Part shown: positions 5,171-11,207 of the stretch, in pieces
How positions within the stretch are numbered: position 1 is the stretch's first letter
Layout of the letters: each line of letters opens with the position of its first letter
Notes under the pieces: generated by a model
What the model saw: only the letters and a program-made list of their open reading frames with translations
Told to the model about the DNA's origin: nothing
The model's database searches: none
Source: Blautia sp.
Lineage (GTDB): Bacteria > Bacillota > Clostridia > Lachnospirales > Lachnospiraceae
Reading direction: 5' to 3'
Length of the DNA: 12,309 nt
NCBI GenBank assembly: GCA_017515945.1
Contig: JAFWDX010000463.1
Coordinates: 1 to 12,309, forward strand
Translations under genes and position numbers: made by a program

Positions 5171-7168
5171 ATGGCAGAGTCGTATTCAGAGAAATATGAG
5201 ATCATTGGCCAGATCGGTGAAGGCGGGGGCGGGATCATTTACAAAGCCTATCATCGCGGGCTCAGAAAATTCGTCGTGCTCAAAATGATCAAGGGCGGAT
5301 TCCGGAAAGGTATCGGCAGCCGTATTGAGGTGGACATTCTCAAAAACCTGAAGCATCCGAATCTGCCGCAGGTATATGATTTCCTGACCATCAACGGAAA
5401 TCTGTATACGGTGATGGACTTTATCCCGGGTAAATCCTTTAAGGAGTACCTGGATCAGGGATGCCGCTTCGGTCAGGATGAGGTACTGGAATGGATGACG
5501 GAGCTGGCGCAGACCCTTGATTATCTTCATACCCGCAAAAGGCCGATCATTCATTGTGACATCAAACCGGGGAATATCATGCTGCAGCCGGATAACCGGA
5601 TCTGTCTGATCGATTTTAACGTATCCGCAGGTGCGGAAGGCAACAGTGTGGTGACCGGTTATACCAGGGCCTACGCGCCGCCTGAACAGGTCTGGGCTGT
5701 GACCTATAACCGGACACAGCCAGATCCCGCGAAATGGATGGGGATCGACGGCCGCTCGGATATCTACAGTCTCGGCGCATCCATCTATCACATGCTCAGC
5801 GGGGTATATCCGGCAGGACATGGAAGCAGGAACGACGGGAAAAAAGAGCCCATTGTACCGATCCGTAAGGTCGTGCCGGGTATACGCAGAGATTTTGCCG
5901 AGATCATCATGAAATGTCTGGAGGAGGATCTGGACAAAAGGTATCAGAGTGCCCGTGAGCTGGTGGAGGCGCTGGAAAAGATCCGCCATCCCGCGTGGCA
6001 CAGATATCTGGCCGCCGGGTTGTGTGCGGCCGCCGCCGTGTCGGTACTGGCGGCCGTCATTTTCACCCGTTCGAGGATGCGCGAGAACCGCTATGAGGAT
6101 CTGGTGGCCGAAGAGTGGGCCTGTATAGAGTCGGAAAAATATGACGAAGCCAGGGAGGCTTATAAGGAGGCGATCCGGATATTTCCGGACCGGATCGACG
6201 CGTATTATAACCAGGCGGTCGCGCTTCATGCCCAGGATCTTTATAAAGATACGATCGATTTTATTGAGGATACGATCCTTTCCGACTCCTCCATATATCT
6301 GGGAACAAATAAAGACGAATTGTATTACCTGCTGGGAAATTCCTATGAGAACATGAGGCAGTATGAAAGAGCTTCAGACTGCTACCGGATCACGATCGAG
6401 GCAAATCCGCAGAATGCGGATTATTACCGTGAGTACGCGATCACGCTGGCGCAGTCCGGCAGGATCGAGGAAGCCCGGCAGGCGACAGAGGACGCCAGGA
6501 ATCATGATGTGGATTCTGTGACTCTCGAGCTGGTGGAGGGGCAGATCCTGTACAGGCAGGGAGAGACACAGCGCGCGAAAGAGCTCTTCAGGGAGATCAT
6601 AGACAAGACGGATAATTCCTATATCCAGATGCGCGCGTATCTCATGCTGGCTGAGTGCGCGGAGCACCCCGGAGAAGGAATGGATCCGGCATATCAGGAG
6701 GAACTGCAGTACCTGGAGGAAGCGAGGGAAAAACTCCCGCTGGAATTCCGCACGGAAGTCATGAAGCGTCTGGCAGATACCTACATCCGTCTGCAGAGTG
6801 CAAGCGGGGACAATGCTTACTATCTGATGGCGGCTGATGTGTACAAACAGATGAAAAGTGAGGGAACTGCTTCTTATAATGTCCTTCGCAAGCTGGCGCG
6901 CATCTACGTCAATCTGAAAGATTTTTCAAAGGCATTGCAGGAGCTGGAGGAGCTCAGGCTCGATTACGGTGATAAATACATCACGTACCGGGAACTGGCA
7001 TATACCGAAGGGCTGCGCCAGGACGGATTGTCTGCAGACAGCCGGGATTATACAGACTTCTGTGAGTACTATGAAAAAGCACAGAGGCTTTACAGTCTGC
7101 AGACGGATCAGGAACCGGATGAAATTATGGATCTGCTGAAAGAAAAATATGAGTCCATAAAGAAATGA
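5171..7168 (+). CDS. Membrane Ser/Thr protein kinase with C-terminal TPR tail
   Basis: Receptor-like Hanks-type kinase of 665 residues, predicted to transfer phosphate from ATP to Ser/Thr of partner proteins at the inner membrane face. The catalytic domain (about 7-270) has a Gly-rich loop IGEGGGGIIYK (15-25), catalytic Lys38 in VVLKMIK, and a catalytic loop HCDIKPGN (128-135) with Cys in place of the Arg of HRD, making it a non-RD kinase. The metal-binding motif is DFN (148-150) instead of DFG. The activation segment has TGYTRAY followed by PPEQ (170-173). Asp130, Lys132, Asn135 and Asp148 are kept, so activity is plausible. A TM helix (about 279-298) leads to a TPR-rich domain of about 360 residues, probably extracytoplasmic. 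ATG 5171 is preferred over an in-frame GTG at 5165, because AGGAG (5161-5165) sits 5 bases before the ATG and overlaps the GTG. Likely partners are the FHA proteins and the PP2C phosphatase in the window. Confidence 0.95.
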   Translation: MAESYSEKYEIIGQIGEGGGGIIYKAYHRGLRKFVVLKMIKGGFRKGIGSRIEVDILKNLKHPNLPQVYDFLTINGNLYTVMDFIPGKSFKEYLDQGCRFGQDEVLEWMTELAQTLDYLHTRKRPIIHCDIKPGNIMLQPDNRICLIDFNVSAGAEGNSVVTGYTRAYAPPEQVWAVTYNRTQPDPAKWMGIDGRSDIYSLGASIYHMLSGVYPAGHGSRNDGKKEPIVPIRKVVPGIRRDFAEIIMKCLEEDLDKRYQSARELVEALEKIRHPAWHRYLAAGLCAAAAVSVLAAVIFTRSRMRENRYEDLVAEEWACIESEKYDEAREAYKEAIRIFPDRIDAYYNQAVALHAQDLYKDTIDFIEDTILSDSSIYLGTNKDELYYLLGNSYENMRQYERASDCYRITIEANPQNADYYREYAITLAQSGRIEEARQATEDARNHDVDSVTLELVEGQILYRQGETQRAKELFREIIDKTDNSYIQMRAYLMLAECAEHPGEGMDPAYQEELQYLEEAREKLPLEFRTEVMKRLADTYIRLQSASGDNAYYLMAADVYKQMKSEGTASYNVLRKLARIYVNLKDFSKALQELEELRLDYGDKYITYRELAYTEGLRQDGLSADSRDYTDFCEYYEKAQRLYSLQTDQEPDEIMDLLKEKYESIKK

Positions 7169-7181
7169 GTCCATAAAGAAA
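7150..7181 (+). repeat. Perfect 16-bp tandem duplication spanning the kinase stop codon
   Basis: TGAGTCCATAAAGAAA occurs twice, back to back (7150-7165 and 7166-7181). The second copy supplies the TGA that ends the kinase gene. With a single copy, the kinase frame would read on past the protease start to a TGA about 60 bases further. Confidence 0.9.
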
Positions 7182-7192
7182 AGAGAGAATAT

Positions 7193-9655
7193 ATGGATCA
7201 GTTTGCACTTTTGCCGAATACGATACTGAACGCACGATATCTCGTCAAATCTTTGCTGGCTTATGAAGAACCGTGCTTTAAGTATGCCTGTGTGGATCTT
7301 CAGAGACAGCAGGATTGTGTGATCTGGGAGTTTTTTGATCCTTCCGTTATGGCCAGAATGCCGGATCTGACTGCAGTGGGATTCCTGGGACCGGCAGAGG
7401 AGCGTTTTCGTGCGGAACGCGATGAATTTGCCCGCAATGCGGCCTTTCAAAGCCAGAACCCGGATTTTACATATTTTAAGGAAAATCATACTTATTATCT
7501 GGTCGACTGCTCTGCTCCGATGGAGCAGGCCTCTGCGGCGGAAAAGGAACATGACAGGTCCGGATATAAAAAGGCCGCGGCAGAAAAGACGCATAAAAGG
7601 CCTGGACATAAATACACTGCTGCGGCCGTAGTCCTGTGTCTGCTGGTGGCAGCAGTTGGTGGCTTTTTTTTCCTGAGTCATCATGGCGTGCCATTTCCGT
7701 TTCCGTGGGGGAACGGTCATACAGAGCTTTCGGATCATACATCCGGAAAGCCTGTTCCGGCGGGTACAACGATCATGATCTATATGACCGGGGCGGATCT
7801 GGAACATGAAGGAGGGCTGGGCAGCCTTGAGATGGAGGAAATTGCCGCTTCGGGCATTTCCGTACCTCTTAATGAGATCCTGATCTGCACCGGCGGTACG
7901 AAGCTGTGGCAGAACGGTATTCCGGCGGACAAAAATACGATCTGTCATCTGGAGAGCGACGGGAGTTATACGACGGTCCATGAAACCTCTGCACTGCAGA
8001 ATATGTGCGCCCCGGATATGCTGGCTGAATTTGTCAACTACTGCACCGCGCATTATCCTTCCGATCACTATGGACTGATCCTGTGGGATCATGGGAGCGG
8101 ACCGATCCTGGGCTATGGACTGGATGAAAATTTTGAATATGATACCATGATGCTGAGCGAGATGAAACAGGCGATGGATCAGACGGTTTTTGCCGGGGAG
8201 GAAAAAATCGACTGGGTCGTGTTCGACGCCTGTGACATGGGGAGTGTGGAAATCGCGCGGACATGGGCTCCTTACAGTGAGTATCTGGTTGCTTCTCAGG
8301 AATCGATCCCCGGATTAGGGCTTGATTACAGCTTCCTTTCGGAACTCAATGATACCGGTGATCCTGTGAGGATCTGCAGGAATATTTCGGAGAGATATAT
8401 GCGTTCCTATCAGGAGATGGAGGATTCCTTTACCGTACCGGTGCAGACGATCTCATGTATCCGTCTTTCTGCCACGCAGGATCTCGCAAAGAAGCTGGAC
8501 GACCTTTTTGTACGTATGCAGGGAGAATTGAATGAGGATACTTATCCGCGGCATGCCAGACTGCGGGCCGATACCAGACGGATCGGGCTGGTCGCATCGG
8601 CGGGTAAGATGTACAGCTCTGACATGATCGACCTCGGTGCGTATCTGGAGGGATGCCGGGAAATATGCCCTGCACAGGCCGGCGCCTGTATCGACGCGCT
8701 GGAGAAATGTGTGGTCATGCATGAAGAAAACAGGGCAGCCCTGTCGGGGCTGAGCATATATCTGCCCTATGACAATCTGGAGTTCTATGACGCTGTCGGG
8801 CAGGAAGTGATAGGGGACGTCAATGAATCGGAAAATGCCTGCACCTATCTCAGAGAAATGGTCAAACTCAGAAACAGAGGCACATCCGGGGCTGACTGGC
8901 ATTTTGCAGAGGCTTCCTCAGACAAGGATTCACTGACATTAAAACTGACAAAAGAGCAGCAGGCGGATACTGCAGAGGTATATTTTACCGCACTGAGCCA
9001 TGAGGATGTATTCGGCGCCATCACCGGTATTCCGGGAAAATGGCTGAGTATTGATTCCGGTACATATTTTCCTCTGCTGAAAGAGTGCCGGATATGGCCG
9101 GATAAAAAGGGAAGGATAAAGATTCCCTGGCAGCAGGAGCTGGCCTGTGTATATTCCGGACCTGAACATACGGTACATGTGGTTCCTGTGAGACAGACGG
9201 ATAAAGAAGGAGATCTGGAGTTTTATGTAACCGAAACGGCTCATCTGACGGATTTTTCCGGTTTTGGCGGGGAATTTGTGCAGGATGCGGATGTGTACAT
9301 GAACTTTGCCTGGGACAAGAAGAAACAGGCTGTGGAGATCATAAGCGTTACCAATGGCCAGGCGGCTCCGGTGGAAAACTTCGGCGGAAAAAACGAGATG
9401 CTGACAACAGACTGGCAAACGCTGGAATACGGTTTTTCAACGATCACTCCACCCGGAATGAGGGATGGGATCATGGCACCCTATGATACATGGCCGGAGG
9501 ATGTCTGGGCCAGGAGCGGATCTGTCACAATGGATGAAAACCTGGCTGCCGGCAGTGTGATCTCATCCGGCCCTGATTTCTGCTATCAGATCATTGTAGA
9601 GGACGTGTATGGCGTAAGACATGCCACACCGATCTATTCCATGCCCGAAACGTAA
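7193..9655 (+). CDS. Membrane-anchored clostripain-family (C11) cysteine protease with kinase N-lobe-like N-terminus
   Basis: Probable surface protease of 820 residues. The cytoplasmic N-terminus (about 1-107) follows the order of a kinase N-lobe: LPNTILNARYLV, then CVIWEFFDP where active relatives have VAIKEYFP, a long RFRAERDEFARNAAF helix, and FKENHTYYLVDC resembling the hinge. The Gly loop and catalytic Lys are missing (Trp45 is near the Lys position), and no C-lobe follows. After a basic linker, a TM helix spans about 141-161. The peptidase C11 domain starts near 191 (TTIMIYMTGADLE). It has the His of LWDHGSG (H300) and the Cys of VFDACDMGSVE (C347), the expected catalytic pair. C11 enzymes typically cleave after Arg/Lys and are often autoprocessed. 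The last 250 residues or so are beta-rich and unassigned. AGAGAG (7182-7187) precedes the ATG by 5 bases. The gap to the kinase is 24 bases, so it is co-transcribed. The C11 call is strong; the N-lobe call is inference. Confidence 0.93.
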   Translation: MDQFALLPNTILNARYLVKSLLAYEEPCFKYACVDLQRQQDCVIWEFFDPSVMARMPDLTAVGFLGPAEERFRAERDEFARNAAFQSQNPDFTYFKENHTYYLVDCSAPMEQASAAEKEHDRSGYKKAAAEKTHKRPGHKYTAAAVVLCLLVAAVGGFFFLSHHGVPFPFPWGNGHTELSDHTSGKPVPAGTTIMIYMTGADLEHEGGLGSLEMEEIAASGISVPLNEILICTGGTKLWQNGIPADKNTICHLESDGSYTTVHETSALQNMCAPDMLAEFVNYCTAHYPSDHYGLILWDHGSGPILGYGLDENFEYDTMMLSEMKQAMDQTVFAGEEKIDWVVFDACDMGSVEIARTWAPYSEYLVASQESIPGLGLDYSFLSELNDTGDPVRICRNISERYMRSYQEMEDSFTVPVQTISCIRLSATQDLAKKLDDLFVRMQGELNEDTYPRHARLRADTRRIGLVASAGKMYSSDMIDLGAYLEGCREICPAQAGACIDALEKCVVMHEENRAALSGLSIYLPYDNLEFYDAVGQEVIGDVNESENACTYLREMVKLRNRGTSGADWHFAEASSDKDSLTLKLTKEQQADTAEVYFTALSHEDVFGAITGIPGKWLSIDSGTYFPLLKECRIWPDKKGRIKIPWQQELACVYSGPEHTVHVVPVRQTDKEGDLEFYVTETAHLTDFSGFGGEFVQDADVYMNFAWDKKKQAVEIISVTNGQAAPVENFGGKNEMLTTDWQTLEYGFSTITPPGMRDGIMAPYDTWPEDVWARSGSVTMDENLAAGSVISSGPDFCYQIIVEDVYGVRHATPIYSMPET

Positions 9656-9689
9656 CTGTTCAGCCACAAGCTCCTTCACAGTTATTTTT
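9653..9689 (+). terminator. Palindromic repeat copy B acting as intrinsic terminator of the protease gene
   Basis: The arms TAACTGT (9653-9659) and ACAGTTA (9678-9684) are perfect complements around an 18-base loop and are followed directly by TTTTT (9685-9689), giving terminator form. The first three bases of the left arm are the protease stop codon TAA. Read on the - strand, this is the same repeat as copies A and C, so a dispersed repeat appears to have been adopted as terminator. Confidence 0.75.
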
Positions 9690-9716
9690 CCATTTATTTC
9701 ATCTGGCGAGTAAACG
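9687..9716 (+). promoter_or_regulatory. Weak promoter-like stretch related to the kinase promoter
   Basis: TTTCCA (9687-9692) is followed 18 bases later by TAAACG (9711-9716), a poor -10 box. The stretch aligns without gaps to the kinase promoter region (5054-5088), for example TTTTCCATTTATTT here and TTTTCCATATATTT there, and ATCTGGCGAGTA against ATCTCGCGGGTA. It may be a degraded copy of the same element and drive the FHA/PP2C pair weakly. Confidence 0.35.
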
Positions 9717-9746
9717 TGAACCGGGTGCAACTGGAGGAAAAAGCGT

Positions 9747-10364
9747 ATGAGAGAGATCATCAGATGTCCGCAGGGGCATTACTACGACAGAGCGCAATAT
9801 GGAAGGTGTCCTCATTGTGAGAGAGGGGCATTTCCTCTGCGAAGACCGGATACCCTGGAAAAGAGGGAGATCTCCGATCTGGCAGGCGAATATCTGCTGG
9901 AGCAGCTGAACAGAGGAACAGTGCCGGTCAGACGGAATATACGCCAGGATGATCAGCCTACGGTGGCGATGATGTCGGACCGGAAGGACTATTTTGTGAC
10001 AGGTTGGGTGGTCTGTGTCGGAGGGCCGGATATCGGCCATTCTTACAATCTGCACTTCGGCTTTAACCGGATCGGACAGAGCTTTGAGAACGAGGTTGTG
10101 CTGTCTGAAGATCCGGCTGTAGCCCGCAGGACGCATTGTACGATCATATACGATGGCGCAAAAAGCAACGCCTTTTATCTGCTCCCTGAGGAGGGATGCG
10201 TCACGCTGGTCAACGGAGAACCCGCGAGGGCTGCAGGGGGTATGCCCGCGGCAGTCCTGCGCTCGGGTGACCGGATCACATTGGGAAAGACGATGCTGGA
10301 GTTTATTGCATTTTGCAGAGGCGCGAGGCGCTGGGATTTTGGAGAGCAGCAAGGGAGACGATGA
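9747..10364 (+). CDS. Zinc-ribbon/degenerate FHA domain protein (paralogue of the 815 gene)
   Basis: Short adaptor of 205 residues, probably cytoplasmic. N-terminal motifs CPQGHYYD (7-14) and CPHC (21-24) match the 815 product. A linker much shorter than its paralogue's contains QPTVAMM, a possible Thr site. The FHA-like domain (about 86-190) starts GWVVCVGG and ends FIAFC...RRWDF. Key residues have drifted: the GR pair is GQ (110-111), and the SxxH region is ARRTH (126-130), lacking the Ser. Phosphothreonine binding is therefore doubtful, and a scaffold or regulatory role is an alternative. GGAGG (9733-9737) lies 9 bases before the ATG. The stop at 10362-10364 is one base short of the PP2C start at 10366, so the pair is translationally coupled and the product may serve the phosphatase directly. 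Confidence 0.9.
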   Translation: MREIIRCPQGHYYDRAQYGRCPHCERGAFPLRRPDTLEKREISDLAGEYLLEQLNRGTVPVRRNIRQDDQPTVAMMSDRKDYFVTGWVVCVGGPDIGHSYNLHFGFNRIGQSFENEVVLSEDPAVARRTHCTIIYDGAKSNAFYLLPEEGCVTLVNGEPARAAGGMPAAVLRSGDRITLGKTMLEFIAFCRGARRWDFGEQQGRR

Positions 10365-10365
10365 A

Positions 10366-11100
10366 ATGATGACATATGCCAGAGAGTCTAAGGCCGGTGA
10401 TCGTAACTATAATGAAGACTGTGTCATGGTGACAGAGAATGACGGCCATTTGTGCGCAGTATTGGCAGACGGACTTGGCGCGCATGGAGGCGGTGATCTG
10501 GCATCCCGTATCGTGGCCGAAGAGAGCGTACGGATCGCCGGCGAAGCGGCTGTGTTTACGGAGGCTACCATGTGCAGCTGTTTTGAGCAGGCGCAGGAAA
10601 AACTGATGGCTGAACAGGAACAGCTGGGACAGCGGTACGGGATGAAGACCACCATGACGCTGCTGCTGGCCGATGAAAAGCAGATCCTGCAGGGGCACAT
10701 CGGAGATTCCAGGATTTATACGTTTAAGAACGGACTCATGACGGGAAGAACACTGGATCACAGTGTTCCGCAGGCACTGGTGAGGATCGGGGAGATCACA
10801 GAGGATCAGATCCGCCACCATCCGGACAGAAATCGTCTCCTGAGGGTAATGGGTGTGGACTGGGAAGATGAGAAGCCCTATGTACTGGCACCTGCGATGA
10901 CCCGACAGGAAGATCAGGCCTTTTTGCTCTGCACGGATGGGTTCTGGGAATACATTCTGGAAGCCCAGATGGAAGCCTGCCTGCAGAAGACGACCACAGC
11001 AGAGGAATGGCTTGATGAAATGCTGAAGATCGTGGAGAAAGAGGGGAAAGGCCATAATATGGATAATTACTCTGCGATCACGATCCGTATGGATGAGTGA
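10366..11100 (+). CDS. PP2C-family (PPM) Ser/Thr protein phosphatase
   Basis: Soluble metal-dependent phosphatase of 244 residues, the length of a bare bacterial PP2C catalytic domain. Family motifs appear in order: GDRNYNEDC (11-19), LADGLGAHGGGDLAS (33-47) with metal-binding Asp35, TTMTLLL (95-101), GHIGDSRIY (110-118), LLCTDGFWEYI (187-197) with Asp191, and DNYSAITI (233-240) with metal-binding Asp233. All expected acidic residues are present, so it should be active. Its likely role is to reverse phosphorylation by the kinase at 5171. I chose the ATG at 10366 because AGGGAG (10352-10357) lies 8 bases upstream; a second in-frame ATG at 10369 is possible. It has no membrane segment. Kinase and phosphatase are separated by a terminator, unlike the common arrangement of adjacent PP2C and kinase genes. 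Confidence 0.95.
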   Translation: MMTYARESKAGDRNYNEDCVMVTENDGHLCAVLADGLGAHGGGDLASRIVAEESVRIAGEAAVFTEATMCSCFEQAQEKLMAEQEQLGQRYGMKTTMTLLLADEKQILQGHIGDSRIYTFKNGLMTGRTLDHSVPQALVRIGEITEDQIRHHPDRNRLLRVMGVDWEDEKPYVLAPAMTRQEDQAFLLCTDGFWEYILEAQMEACLQKTTTAEEWLDEMLKIVEKEGKGHNMDNYSAITIRMDE

Positions 11101-11115
11101 TCAGCTGAGATATAG

Positions 11116-11149
11116 GTAACTGTGAAGAAAGTTGTGACTGTACAGTTAC
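11116..11149 (+). repeat. Palindromic intergenic repeat, copy C
   Basis: Perfect 8-bp arms GTAACTGT (11116-11123) and ACAGTTAC (11142-11149) flank the 18-base loop GAAGAAAGTTGTGACTGT, which is related to the loops of copies A and B. It lies 15 bases after the PP2C stop. No T-run follows on either strand, so termination by this copy would not be canonical. A small 5-bp inverted repeat, TGGTT (11162-11166) and AACCA (11171-11175), follows. Confidence 0.75.
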
Positions 11150-11194
11150 AAATAAAGATAGTGGTTCGATAACCAGAATAAGGATCTGTCAAAC

Positions 11195-11202
11195 GGAGGA
11201 GG
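11195..11202 (+). promoter_or_regulatory. Strong Shine-Dalgarno site of the secreted-protein gene
   Basis: GGAGGAGG lies 5 bases before the ATG at 11208 and establishes the start of a gene that has no stop within the window. Confidence 0.85.
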
Positions 11203-11207
11203 AAGAG

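Noticed and set aside
6926..8092. 388-codon - strand frame across the kinase-protease junction
   Set aside because: It is antisense to two genes with clear domains, has no recognisable product, and is explained by codon bias in the opposite strand.
10153..10365. Upstream extension of the PP2C gene to an ATG at 10153
   Set aside because: The extension lies inside the FHA gene in another frame and has no family similarity. The PP2C domain begins at once from the well-spaced ATG at 10366.
11132..11162. Possible promoter TTGTGA...GATAGT before the secreted-protein gene
   Set aside because: The spacer of 19 bases and the poor -10 match make it no better than chance, and it overlaps the palindromic repeat.
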